Translations under genes and position numbers: made by a program
Origin: Pseudomonas sp. GD03944
Lineage (GTDB): Bacteria; Pseudomonadota; Gammaproteobacteria; Pseudomonadales; Pseudomonadaceae
Assembly: GCF_029839275.1 (NCBI RefSeq)
Contig: NZ_JAOCAH010000010.1
Span: forward strand, 124,001 to 188,000
Length of the DNA stretch: 64,000 nucleotides
Direction: 5' to 3'
Notes under the pieces: model-generated
What the model saw: only the letters and a program-made list of their open reading frames with translations
Databases searched by the model: none
Told to the model about the DNA's origin: nothing
Shown: positions 1 to 8,315 of the stretch, one piece after another
Layout of the letters: every line of letters starts with the position of its first letter
Position numbering within the stretch: position 1 is the first letter of the stretch

Positions 1-927
1 GAACACCAGGGCCTTGAGGCCCCCGTCGGCCTCGATGTCGGCGAATTCGGGCGGGTTTTCCAGGCGTTCGACGAACACCAGCTCGGGCGCTTCCCGGGCG
101 ACGTTGTCGATCAGAAAGTCCGGACCGATCTGTGGGTCGTTGACGCAGGCCAGCACCTCGCCGTGCTCGCTGAGCAACTCCGGCAGGCGGCGCAGGATCT
201 TCTGGTAGTCCTGGGTCAGGGCGAAGCTGCCCTTCTGGAACGACGGCGGGTCGATGATGATCAGGTCGTAGGGCCCCAGCTTGCGCACCTTGCCCCAGGA
301 CTTGAACAGCTCATGGCCGAGGAACTCGACCTTGCCCAGGTCGTGCTGGTTGAGCCGGTGGTTGTCGCGCCCACGGGTCAGGGCGGCCCGGGCCATGTCC
401 AGGTTGACCACCCGGCTGGCGCCTCCGGCGATCGCTGCCACCGAGAACCCGCAGGTGTAGGCGAACAGGTTCAACACGCGCTTGCCCTCGGCGTGCTGGC
501 GGACCCAGCGGCGGCCGTAGCGCATGTCGAGGAACAGGCCGCTGTTCTGCTTCTGGCCCAGGTCCAGCTTGAAGCGCAGGGCGTCTTCGTCGATCAGCCA
601 GTGCTCCACCGGCTCGCCCAGCAGCCATTCGCTGCGGCTGTCGGCCTGGTAGCGGTGGTGCAGCAGCAGGCTGTGGGCGCCGCTGTCGCGCCAGGCCGGC
701 GTCTGGGCGAGGGCCAGCAGCCGGTCGGTGAGCGCGGCCAGGTGCTCGGCCTCGGGCTCGCGAAACAGCGCCACCAGCACGATGCCCTGCAACCAGTCCA
801 CGGTGATCTGCTCCAGCCCTGGCCAGCGGCGGCCGCGCCCGTGGAACAGGCGCCGCGTTTCCGCCGGCGGCGGGCTCAGGGCGGCGAGCAGGTGATCGTG
901 CAGGGTGGTCAGGTCGGCAGGGGTCAT
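1..927 (-). CDS. Class I SAM-dependent methyltransferase, RlmI-like (3' end cut by window)
   Basis: A reading frame open to the left edge encodes 309 residues with no stop, so the C-terminus is outside the window. It starts at the ATG at 927. The C-terminal half has a SAM-binding motif I (NLFAYTCGFSVAA) and the catalytic-type motif DPPSFQKG. This matches the PF10672-type 23S rRNA cytosine/guanine methyltransferases (RlmI/RlmK group). The N-terminal part lacks an obvious PUA domain, so it is probably not RlmI itself. The likely role is methylation of rRNA or another nucleic acid in the cytoplasm; the target base cannot be told from sequence. It is divergent from the small gene at 1131. Confidence 0.8.
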   Translation of the reverse strand, partial: MTPADLTTLHDHLLAALSPPPAETRRLFHGRGRRWPGLEQITVDWLQGIVLVALFREPEAEHLAALTDRLLALAQTPAWRDSGAHSLLLHHRYQADSRSEWLLGEPVEHWLIDEDALRFKLDLGQKQNSGLFLDMRYGRRWVRQHAEGKRVLNLFAYTCGFSVAAIAGGASRVVNLDMARAALTRGRDNHRLNQHDLGKVEFLGHELFKSWGKVRKLGPYDLIIIDPPSFQKGSFALTQDYQKILRRLPELLSEHGEVLACVNDPQIGPDFLIDNVAREAPELVFVERLENPPEFADIEADGGLKALVF

Positions 928-1130
928 CGTGGTCGGTCTGGGCAGTGGGGGCGCGATTCTATCAGGCGAGGCCGGCCCCGACCGGCGTGGGTTGCCAGGC
1001 CGGTCATCGGATCACGCGGCGCAGGGCCGAAAGCGCCTTGATTGTAGGCCTGGCGTCACTATGCTCTCTGCGTGCACCTGTCGAGGTGATGTGCCGTCGT
1101 TCGAGGGCATTATCGAGAAGGAATTCGGCC

Positions 1131-1289
1131 GTGGAAGAACAGCGCTACCTGCCCGCCTTGCGGGCCTATATCGATCAGTTGCTCGGCGCGGGCTGGGTCA
1201 TTGCCAGCCGCGAGCCCCTGAAACTGCGGCTCGGTCGTCGCACCTGCCTGGTGGCGCACGGCATGCTGATCAGCGAAGGCCCGCTCTGA
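1131..1289 (+). CDS. Small conserved-looking hypothetical protein (52 aa)
   Basis: A GTG at 1131 is preceded by AGAAGGAA at about 1117-1124, a good ribosome-binding site. It opens a 52-residue frame beginning VEEQRYLPALRAYIDQLL. The protein is soluble, with an amphipathic N-terminal helix and a basic middle (KLRLGRRT). An upstream in-frame ATG at 945 would extend it across the divergent promoter region and is less likely. Its partner gene on the other strand is the methyltransferase. I recognise no domain and assign no function. Confidence 0.55.
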   Translation: MEEQRYLPALRAYIDQLLGAGWVIASREPLKLRLGRRTCLVAHGMLISEGPL

Positions 1290-1296
1290 CGGGCCG

Positions 1297-2199
1297 TCAT
1301 CCCTGACCGATTACGACGATCTGCTCGATCAGCCACTGCAGGGCGGCATCGCGCTGGCGCTGCGCCAGGCTGACGACGTCCAGGTGGAACGGGCCGACCG
1401 CGAACGGCAGCTCCAGCAACTGCAAGGGCAGCAACCCCGCGAAGTGCCGGGCCAGCTGGCTGGGCAGCACCGCCGCCAGGTCGCTGCCGGCGACGATATG
1501 GGCGGCCTGCAGGTAATTGGGCGTGGTGTACAGGATGTCCCGGGCCAGGCCCTGCTCCCCCAGCCACTGATCGACCATGCCCCGGGTCTGCCCGCCGTGC
1601 ACCCACAAATGCCGCAACGTCAGGAAGGTCGGCAGGTCCACGCCCGCCGCGCACAGCGGATGGCCCTGGCGCACCGCCAGGGTGAGGCTTTCGCTCATCC
1701 AGTGGCGGCGACTGAAGCGCGCCGGTGTCTCCTCGAAGCGCCCCAGCACCAGGTCCAGCTCGCCCTTGTCGAGGGCGTCGGCCGGCAGGCTCGGGCTGAG
1801 GTGGCGAATGTCGATGCGAATCCCCGGCGCCTCCCGGTTCAACTGCTCGATCAGGCGCGGCATGCAGATCAGCTCGACGTAGTCGGTGACCGCGATGCGG
1901 AAATGCTGGGTGCTGCGGGCCGGGTCGAAGGCCTGGTCGGCGCTCAGGCTCTGCTCGATCTGCTGCAGCGCTTCGCGAATCGGCGCCTCCAGCGCCAGGG
2001 CCCGGGGCGTCGGCTGCATGCTGCGACCGACCCGGACCAACAGCGGGTCGTCGAGCAGAGAGCGCAGGCGGTTGAGCGCGTTGCTCACGGCCGGCTGGCT
2101 CAGGGCCAGGCGTTCGGCCGCGCGCGATACGTTCTGCTCACGCAGCAAGGCGTCGAGCACGCGCAGCAGGTTGAGGTCGAAGTGGGGATGCAGCCTCAC
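1297..2199 (-). CDS. LysR-family transcriptional regulator of the adjacent acyl-CoA cluster
   Basis: 300 aa. Residues 6-65 form the LysR winged HTH (LNLLRVLDALLREQNVSRAA, then LSQPAVSNALNRLR). The remainder is the periplasmic-binding-like effector domain. It is transcribed divergently from the 3-hydroxyacyl-CoA dehydrogenase gene at 2366. A T-N11-A inverted repeat lies between them at 2259-2273, the usual layout for a LysR regulator controlling its neighbour. In P. putida a LysR gene next to a similar dehydrogenase/Fe-ADH cluster (PP_2046 by PP_2047-2051) has been linked to 1,4-butanediol use. That match is recalled, not tested. Confidence 0.85.
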   Translation of the reverse strand: MRLHPHFDLNLLRVLDALLREQNVSRAAERLALSQPAVSNALNRLRSLLDDPLLVRVGRSMQPTPRALALEAPIREALQQIEQSLSADQAFDPARSTQHFRIAVTDYVELICMPRLIEQLNREAPGIRIDIRHLSPSLPADALDKGELDLVLGRFEETPARFSRRHWMSESLTLAVRQGHPLCAAGVDLPTFLTLRHLWVHGGQTRGMVDQWLGEQGLARDILYTTPNYLQAAHIVAGSDLAAVLPSQLARHFAGLLPLQLLELPFAVGPFHLDVVSLAQRQRDAALQWLIEQIVVIGQG

Positions 2200-2258
2200 G
2201 GGTGTCTCCGGCGATGGGCAGGTGCAGGGTCGCAGCGCGCACGGTGCGGCGCCAATTT

Positions 2259-2273
2259 ATTCAGCGGCTGAAT
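2259..2273. promoter_or_regulatory. Candidate LysR operator (inverted repeat)
   Basis: ATTCAG-CGG-CTGAAT is a perfect 6-bp inverted repeat with a 3-nt spacer. It contains T-N11-A, the LysR-type half-site pattern. It sits in the 166-bp gap between the divergent LysR gene and the acyl-CoA cluster, about 93 nt before the first ATG. The role is inferred from position and symmetry. Confidence 0.55.
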
Positions 2274-2365
2274 ATGAAGTATCACAAGACTAAATTTCAA
2301 AAATAGTAACGCCTTGCTTAAGGTGGCTGGCGATTTTTTGCTCGGATAACAACAAGAGGATTCCC

Positions 2366-3604
2366 ATGAGCAACGTCTTTCCCGTCCAGCTCGCCGCGGT
2401 GATCGGTGCCGGCACCATGGGTCGCGGCATCGTCATGAGCCTGGCCAATGCCGGCATCCGGGTCCTGTGGCTGGACAACAACCCGCAGATGCTCGAGCAG
2501 GCCATGACCGTGGTCGCCGACACCAACACGCACAACGTCCGTCTTGGGCGCATCAGTGAGGCGCAGGCCGCCGAGCGCCTGGCCTGTGTCACGCCGGTTG
2601 GCGAGTACGCGGCCCTGGCCGATGCCGACCTGGTGATCGAGGCGGTGTACGAGAACCTCGAACTCAAGCAGCAGATCTTCCGCACCCTGGACGACACCCT
2701 CAAACCCGGGGCAATCCTCGCCAGCAACACCTCGGCCCTGGATATCGACGCGATTGCTGCCGTCACCCGGCGCCCCGAGCAGGTGCTGGGCCTGCATTTC
2801 TTCAGCCCGGCGCACATCATGAAACTGCTGGAGATCGTGCGCGGCGCCCGTACCGCCCCGGCGGTGCTGGACGCCGCCCTGGCCCTCGGCCAGCGCATCG
2901 GCAAGGTCAGCGTGGTGGCGGGCAACTGCGACGGCTTCATCGGCAACCGCATGCTGCACACCTACGTGCGCGAGGCGCGGATGATGCTGCTCGAAGGCGC
3001 CTACCCGCATCAGGTCGACGCGGCCCTGCAGGGCTTCGGTTTCGCCATGGGCCCGTTCCGCATGTACGACGTAGTGGGCATCGACCTGGAATGGCGCGCC
3101 CGCGAGCTGGCCGGCACTGGCCAGGACGATCCGGCGGTGCAGGTCGACAACCGCCTGTGCGAACTTGGCCGCTTCGGCCAGAAGACCCGCCTGGGCTACT
3201 ACCGCTACGCCGAGGGCAGTCGCCAGGCCGAGCACGATCCGGAAGTGGACATGCTGGTGCAGGAGACCGCCGCGCACCTGGGCATGACGCGTCGCGAGAT
3301 CGGCCCGGAGGAAATCCTCGAGCGCTGCCTGCTGGCGCTGGTCAACGAGGGCGCGAAGATCCTCGAAGAGAACATCGCGGCCAACAGCCATGACATCGAC
3401 CTGGTGTACCTCAACGGCTACGGCTTCCCCACCGCCCAGGGCGGCCCCATGAGCTGGGCCGACAGCCAGGGCGCGGCAGATATCCGGCAGCGGCTCCAGG
3501 CCCTGCAGGCGCGGTTCGGCGAGCACTGGAAGCCGGCCGCGCTGATCGACGGGCTGGCAGCCGCCGGCAAGCGTTTCGACCAGGTTCAGGAGGGGCGAGT
3601 ATGA
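2366..3604 (+). CDS. Stand-alone 3-hydroxyacyl-CoA dehydrogenase
   Basis: 412 aa. An N-terminal NAD-binding Rossmann domain (VIGAGTMGRGI, residues ~12-22) is followed by the catalytic stretch HFFSPAHIMKLLEIV and two C-terminal 3HCDH domains. The last contains GYGFPTAQGGPMSWAD, as in the dehydrogenase half of FadB/FadJ. The enoyl-CoA hydratase half of those fusions is absent. It would oxidise 3-hydroxyacyl-CoA to 3-ketoacyl-CoA with NAD+. It is the first gene of the cluster and overlaps the acyl-CoA dehydrogenase gene by 4 nt (ATGA). The start is preceded by AAGAGGA at 2352-2358. Confidence 0.9.
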   Translation: MSNVFPVQLAAVIGAGTMGRGIVMSLANAGIRVLWLDNNPQMLEQAMTVVADTNTHNVRLGRISEAQAAERLACVTPVGEYAALADADLVIEAVYENLELKQQIFRTLDDTLKPGAILASNTSALDIDAIAAVTRRPEQVLGLHFFSPAHIMKLLEIVRGARTAPAVLDAALALGQRIGKVSVVAGNCDGFIGNRMLHTYVREARMMLLEGAYPHQVDAALQGFGFAMGPFRMYDVVGIDLEWRARELAGTGQDDPAVQVDNRLCELGRFGQKTRLGYYRYAEGSRQAEHDPEVDMLVQETAAHLGMTRREIGPEEILERCLLALVNEGAKILEENIAANSHDIDLVYLNGYGFPTAQGGPMSWADSQGAADIRQRLQALQARFGEHWKPAALIDGLAAAGKRFDQVQEGRV

Positions 3605-5391
3605 GTTACCAGGCACCGCTGCGGGACATGCGTTTCGTCCTGCATGAGTTGTTCGATGTCACCGGTCATTGCGAGGTGCTGGGCAATGGCCTGGACCGCG
3701 AACTGATCGACGGCGTGCTGGAAGAGGGCGGCCGCTACGCCGCCGAGGTGGTGGCGCCGCTCAACCGCAGCAGCGACGAAGAAGGGGTCGTGCTCGAGAA
3801 CGGGCAGGTGACCACGCCCGATGGCTTCCGCGAGGCCTACCAGCAGTACGTGGATAACGGCTGGGCGAGCATGACCGGGCCGAGCGAGTACGGCGGTCAG
3901 GCGCTGCCGCAGATGCTGGCGTGCAACTTCCATGAAATGCTGATGGGCGCGAGCCTGTCGTTTCGCGTGTATTCCGGCCTGACCGAAGGCGCGGTGCTGG
4001 CGCTGTACAAGCACGGCAGCGAAAGCCTGAAGACCCAGTACCTGGAAAAACTGGTCAGCGGCCAGTGGGCCGGCACCATGTGCCTGACCGAACCCCAGGC
4101 CGGCACCGACCTGGCGCTGCTGCGCACCCGTGCCGAGCCCCAGGCGGACGGCAGCTACCGGGTCAGCGGCAGCAAGATCTTCATCAGCGGCGGCGAACAG
4201 GACCTCTCGGAAAACATCGTGCACCTGGTGCTGGCGCGCCTGCCCGATGCCCCGGCCGGGGTGAAAGGCATCTCCCTGCTGCTGGTGCCCAAGTTCATTG
4301 CCGCTGACGACGGCACGCCGGGGCCGCGCAATGACCTGAGCTGCGGCGCCATCGAGCACAAGATGGGGATCAAGGGCGCGGCCACCTGCGTGATGAACTT
4401 CGACGGCGCGCGGGGCTGGCTGATCGGCGAGGCCAACCAGGGCCTGGCGTGCATGTTCACCATGATGAACGACGCGCGCTTCCAGGTCGGTCTGCAGGGC
4501 CTGGGCATCGGCGAGGCGGCGTTCCAAGCGGCGCTGCGCTACGCCCGCGAGCGCCTGCAATCCCGTGCCCTGACCGGCGCGGCCGAGCCGGACAAGGCCG
4601 CCGACCCGATCATTCACCACCCGGATGTACGGCGCATGCTGCTGACCCAGAAGACCCTGGTCGAAGGCTGCCGCATGCTGGCCGTTTACTGCGCCCGGCA
4701 GCTCGACCTGGAGCACGGCCACCCCGAGGCGGTCGCGCGCAAGGCGGCCGGCAAGCGCGCGGCGTTGCTGATCCCGATCGTGAAGGCGTTCTTCACCGAT
4801 ATGGGCCAGGAAGTCGCGAGCCATGCCGTACAGGTCTATGGTGGACATGGGTACATCCGCGAATGGGGTGTGGAGCAACTGATGCGCGACAGCCGCATCA
4901 CCCAGCTCTACGAGGGCACCAACGGCATTCAGGCGCTGGACTACATCCGCCGCAAGTTGCTGGGCGATGGCGGGGCGGAGCTGCGGGCCCTGCAGGAGGA
5001 GTTCCAGGCCCTGTGCGATGACCAGGTCGGCCGGCAGGCGCTGGCGGACCTGGCGGATACGGTGACGATGCGCCTGGAGGAGTGGCGCCAGTTGAGCCAG
5101 GAGATCATCGCGGCCACCCAGCGCGATGCCCAGGAGATCGGCGCCTGTTCGGTGGACTTCCTCCAGTACTCGGCCTACGTGTTGCTGGCCGGGTTCTGGT
5201 TGCAGGCGGCAGCCCGGGCGCAGGATGCCCTGGACGTCGGTGAGGGCGATGCCGCCTTCTACCAGGCCAAGCTGCACAGTGCGCAGTTCTTCATGCGCCG
5301 GGTCCTGCCGCGGGCCAGCAGCCACCGCGAGGCGCTGATGGGCGGCGCGCAGTGCCTGATGGCCATGCCCGAGGCCAGCTTCGCGTTCTGA
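3601..5391 (+). CDS. Acyl-CoA dehydrogenase with C-terminal extension
   Basis: 596 aa, longer than the ~380-aa classical enzymes and fitting the FadE5/12-like group with an extra C-terminal helical domain. Visible marks are MCLTEPQAGTDLALLRT (FAD/substrate region), a middle beta domain, and YGGHGYIREWGVEQLMRDSR followed by YEGTNGIQALD, which carries the catalytic glutamate region. It would introduce the trans-2 double bond into acyl-CoA, passing electrons to ETF. It is translationally coupled to the upstream dehydrogenase by an ATGA overlap. Chain length is not predictable from sequence. Confidence 0.9.
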   Translation: MSYQAPLRDMRFVLHELFDVTGHCEVLGNGLDRELIDGVLEEGGRYAAEVVAPLNRSSDEEGVVLENGQVTTPDGFREAYQQYVDNGWASMTGPSEYGGQALPQMLACNFHEMLMGASLSFRVYSGLTEGAVLALYKHGSESLKTQYLEKLVSGQWAGTMCLTEPQAGTDLALLRTRAEPQADGSYRVSGSKIFISGGEQDLSENIVHLVLARLPDAPAGVKGISLLLVPKFIAADDGTPGPRNDLSCGAIEHKMGIKGAATCVMNFDGARGWLIGEANQGLACMFTMMNDARFQVGLQGLGIGEAAFQAALRYARERLQSRALTGAAEPDKAADPIIHHPDVRRMLLTQKTLVEGCRMLAVYCARQLDLEHGHPEAVARKAAGKRAALLIPIVKAFFTDMGQEVASHAVQVYGGHGYIREWGVEQLMRDSRITQLYEGTNGIQALDYIRRKLLGDGGAELRALQEEFQALCDDQVGRQALADLADTVTMRLEEWRQLSQEIIAATQRDAQEIGACSVDFLQYSAYVLLAGFWLQAAARAQDALDVGEGDAAFYQAKLHSAQFFMRRVLPRASSHREALMGGAQCLMAMPEASFAF

Positions 5392-5456
5392 TCGTCCGGT
5401 GCGCGAGGGCTTCAATGCCCTCTCGCCCCCACGCAAGACAACAGGAGGACAGCAGC

Positions 5457-6620
5457 ATGCATCCCTTCAGCTTCTCCACCACCGCGCAGATCATCTGCGA
5501 AACCGGCGCTTCCCGGCGCCTGGCCACGCTCTGCGCCGAACGCGGCGCCGCGTCGGTGCTGATCGTCACCGACCCGGGCATCACCCGGCTCGGCCTGCTG
5601 GCGGAGGTGCTGACCGGCTTCTCCAGCGCCGGCATGTCGGTGGCGGTCTATGACCAGGTGGTGGCCGACCCGCCCGAATCCATCGTGCTGGACGCCGTGA
5701 ACCAGGCCAAGGCGCTCAAGGCCGAGCTGATCGTGGGCTTCGGTGGCGGCAGTTCGATGGACGTGGCCAAGCTGGTGGCGCTGCTCGCGCACCCCGAGTG
5801 CCGGCAGACCCTGCAGGACATCTACGGCGTGGGCAATGCCAAGGGCCATCGCCTGCCGTTGATCCAGGTGCCGACCACGGCGGGCACCGGTTCGGAAGTG
5901 ACCCAGGTGGCGATCATCACCACTGGCGCCACCACCAAGATGGGCGTGGTCTCGCCGCTGTTGCTGCCGGACCTGGCCCTGCTCGACGCCGACCTGACCC
6001 TGGGCCTGCCGCCGGCGGTGACGGCCGCCACGGGCATCGACGCCATGGTGCACGCCATCGAGGCCTACACCAGTGCCCTGAAGAAAAACCCGCTGTCGGA
6101 CCTGCTGGCCCGGGAGGCCCTGCGCCTGCTGGCGGCCAACCTCGATGAAGTGGTGCACAACGGCGGCAACCGCGAGGCACGCCAGGCCATGCTGCTGGGC
6201 GCCTGCCTGGCCGGCCAGGCGTTCGCCAACGCGCCGGTGGCCGCGGTGCACGCGCTGGCCTATCCCCTGGGCGGGCACTTCCACATTCCCCACGGCCTGA
6301 GCAATGCCCTGGTGCTGCCTCATGTGCTGGGGTTCAATGCCTCGGCCGCCGCCCCCCTGTACGCTGAGCTGGCACCGCTGGTGGTGGGCGATTCGTTGCG
6401 CCGTGGCAGCGCCATGGACCAGACCGAGCAGTTCATCCTGGCCCTGGCCGATTTCAGCGAGCGCAGCGGCCTGCCGACGCGCTTGCGCGATGCCGGTGTG
6501 CCGCAGGATATGCTGGAGCAACTGGCCAGCGATGCCATGCTGCAGCAGCGCCTGCTGGTGAATAATCCCCGGGAGATGACCGAGGCCCACGCCCTGGCCA
6601 TCTACCAGTCGGCCTATTGA
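5457..6620 (+). CDS. Iron-containing alcohol dehydrogenase
   Basis: 387 aa from the ATG at 5457, which has a strong ACAGGAGGA site just upstream; the in-frame ATG at 5352 lies inside the previous gene. It is a group III Fe-ADH: GGGSSMDVAK binds NAD(P), and the metal ligands lie in TGIDAMVHAIE and in HALAYPLGGHFHIPHG. It would interconvert an alcohol and aldehyde. In this cluster it may feed an alcohol or omega-hydroxyacid into CoA-dependent oxidation, as proposed for the similar P. putida cluster. The substrate is unknown. Confidence 0.88.
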   Translation: MHPFSFSTTAQIICETGASRRLATLCAERGAASVLIVTDPGITRLGLLAEVLTGFSSAGMSVAVYDQVVADPPESIVLDAVNQAKALKAELIVGFGGGSSMDVAKLVALLAHPECRQTLQDIYGVGNAKGHRLPLIQVPTTAGTGSEVTQVAIITTGATTKMGVVSPLLLPDLALLDADLTLGLPPAVTAATGIDAMVHAIEAYTSALKKNPLSDLLAREALRLLAANLDEVVHNGGNREARQAMLLGACLAGQAFANAPVAAVHALAYPLGGHFHIPHGLSNALVLPHVLGFNASAAAPLYAELAPLVVGDSLRRGSAMDQTEQFILALADFSERSGLPTRLRDAGVPQDMLEQLASDAMLQQRLLVNNPREMTEAHALAIYQSAY

Positions 6621-6650
6621 TGGTCTGTCGCGGCTGAAGCCCTCGATCCC

Positions 6651-6674
6651 TGTGTGGGAGGGGCTTGCGCCGCG
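6651..6674 (+). repeat. REP-like half element
   Basis: TGTGTGGGAGGGGCTTGCGC followed by CGCG resembles the head of the Pseudomonas REP unit that reads GTGTGGGAGGGGGCTTGCC. It lies in the short gap between the Fe-ADH and thioesterase genes. The closing arm is degenerate, so this is at best a remnant. Confidence 0.35.
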
Positions 6675-6700
6675 CCTCATTCAACCCTTCAAGGACACCC

Positions 6701-7135
6701 ATGAATCCACCCCAGCACACGCGCGGCGATTACCCCCACTTCCAGCCAATCACCACGCGCTGGCACGACAACGATGTGTACGGCCACGTCAATAACGTCA
6801 CCTACTACAGCTACTTCGACAGTGCGGTGAACGCCTACCTGATCGAGGTGGGCGGGCTGGATATCCACAGCGGCGAGGTGGTGGGTTTCGTGGTCAGCTC
6901 CAGCTGCGACTACTTCGCCTCCATCGCCTTCCCCGATGCCATCGAGATCGGCCTGCGGGTCGGCAAGCTGGGTAACAGCTCCGTGCAGTACGAACTGGCG
7001 GTGTTCAAGGCCGGCGAAGACGAAGCCTGCGCCGCCGGCCGCTTCGTCCATGTGTTCGTCGACCGCACCAGCAACCGCCCGGTGCCGATCCCCGAAGCGC
7101 TGCGGGGTGCACTGGCGCGGTTGAGCCTGGAGTAA
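6701..7135 (+). CDS. Acyl-CoA thioesterase, 4HBT/YbgC-type hotdog fold
   Basis: 144 aa from the ATG at 6701, with AAGGA at 6691-6695; an upstream in-frame ATG at 6665 lies in the REP-like spacer and lacks a ribosome site. The hotdog signature RWHDNDVYGHVNNVTYYSYF is present, with Asp25 in the catalytic position of YbgC-like enzymes and the usual HVNN loop. It would hydrolyse acyl-CoA to free acid plus CoA. It closes the acyl-CoA cluster and may release CoA when flux is excessive. Similar proteins pair with carnitine dehydrogenase elsewhere, but no such gene is here. Confidence 0.85.
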   Translation: MNPPQHTRGDYPHFQPITTRWHDNDVYGHVNNVTYYSYFDSAVNAYLIEVGGLDIHSGEVVGFVVSSSCDYFASIAFPDAIEIGLRVGKLGNSSVQYELAVFKAGEDEACAAGRFVHVFVDRTSNRPVPIPEALRGALARLSLE

Positions 7136-7247
7136 GCCGCGGCCCGTGACGCAGGTTCGATCCCGCGCATCGGGCATTCGTGTTTTTCCCGGGTGACGCT
7201 AGGATGTGAGCATCGCCCGAGAAGGGCCAAGGAGAGTCCCGGCGGCC

Positions 7248-8315
7248 ATGGCCAACCCAACCCGTGAACAGGCGCAGCAACGCGCGGATCGGATTCATGC
7301 GTTTCAGCAGGAGCTGTTGCAGCTTCAGGTGGATCAGGTGGTCGACCTGTCCGGCGAGCAGCAGCAGGCGATCGATCGCTACCACCGGGGGCTGCTCGAC
7401 CATTTCACCACGCACCTGGACATCGACGCCGACCAGCGCTCGCGGCAGCTGTCGCTGGGCATGCGGGCCGCCTCGCTGTTCGGCGCCCTGGCCTTGGCGA
7501 CCGGGCTGTTCTTCCTGTTCTACCAGTTCTGGGGCCTGTTCAACGAGGCGTCGCAAGTGGCCATCCTGCTGGGCAGCGCCCTGGGCAGTGTGTTGCTGAC
7601 TTTCTGGATACAGAAACGCGACAGCTCCGGTTACTACGTGAAGCTGGCGGCGCTGCTGGCCGTCGTCTGCTTTGTGTTGAACCTGGTCATGCTCGGGCAG
7701 ATTTTCAATATCACTCCTTCGGACAAGGCGCTGGTGCCCTGGGGCCTCCTGTCGCTGATCCTGGCCTACCAGTGCCGACAGCGCGTGCTGCTGGGCTTCG
7801 GGTTGTTGTGCCTGGGGGTGTTCGTCGCGGCCCGGGTGAATGCCTGGGGCGGGTTCTACTGGTTCAGCCTGTATGAGCGTCCGGAGAACTTCCTGCCCGT
7901 GGCGCTGGTGGTGTTCTGCGTGCCACAGCTGATCGACCATACACGCTTCAGCGGTTTCGCCAGCCTGTACCGCAGCCTGGGCCTGCTGGCGCTGTTCATC
8001 CCGGTGTTGGTGCTCTCCTACGAGGGCAATTCCAGTTACCTGCCGTGGTCGAGCGACGTGGTCGAGGGTGTCTATCGCTTCCTCAGTTTCGTCCTCGCCG
8101 GGCTGGCGACCTGGCTGGGGATTCGCCGGGGCTGGCCCGAGGTGGTCAACGTCAGCCTGGTGTTCGCGGTGATCTTCCTCTACGCCAAGCTGTTCGATTG
8201 GTGGTGGGAGCTGATGCCCAAGTACCTGTTCTTCCTGCTGCTGGGGACCTTGTCGCTGCTGTTGCTGGTGGTGCTGCAGCGCTGGCGCAGGCAGTTCACG
8301 GGAGGCGCGCGATGA
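7248..8315 (+). CDS. DUF2157-like polytopic membrane protein
   Basis: 355 aa. The ATG at 7248 is chosen (AAGGAGAG at 7229-7236) over an in-frame GTG at 7206. Residues 1-70 are hydrophilic and helical, with a Gln-rich stretch (LLQLQVDQVVDLSGEQQQ). About ten hydrophobic segments follow, ending in a KLFDWWWELMPKYLFFLLLG-type final pair typical of DUF2157 proteins. Inner-membrane location is clear; function is unknown. It overlaps the next gene by ATGA, so the two are made together and probably work together. Confidence 0.75.
   Translation: MANPTREQAQQRADRIHAFQQELLQLQVDQVVDLSGEQQQAIDRYHRGLLDHFTTHLDIDADQRSRQLSLGMRAASLFGALALATGLFFLFYQFWGLFNEASQVAILLGSALGSVLLTFWIQKRDSSGYYVKLAALLAVVCFVLNLVMLGQIFNITPSDKALVPWGLLSLILAYQCRQRVLLGFGLLCLGVFVAARVNAWGGFYWFSLYERPENFLPVALVVFCVPQLIDHTRFSGFASLYRSLGLLALFIPVLVLSYEGNSSYLPWSSDVVEGVYRFLSFVLAGLATWLGIRRGWPEVVNVSLVFAVIFLYAKLFDWWWELMPKYLFFLLLGTLSLLLLVVLQRWRRQFTGGAR

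Noticed and set aside
163-1041. 292-aa plus-strand frame over the methyltransferase gene
   Set aside because: It is the antisense shadow of a clear SAM methyltransferase and has no family features; its composition reflects GC-rich reverse frames.
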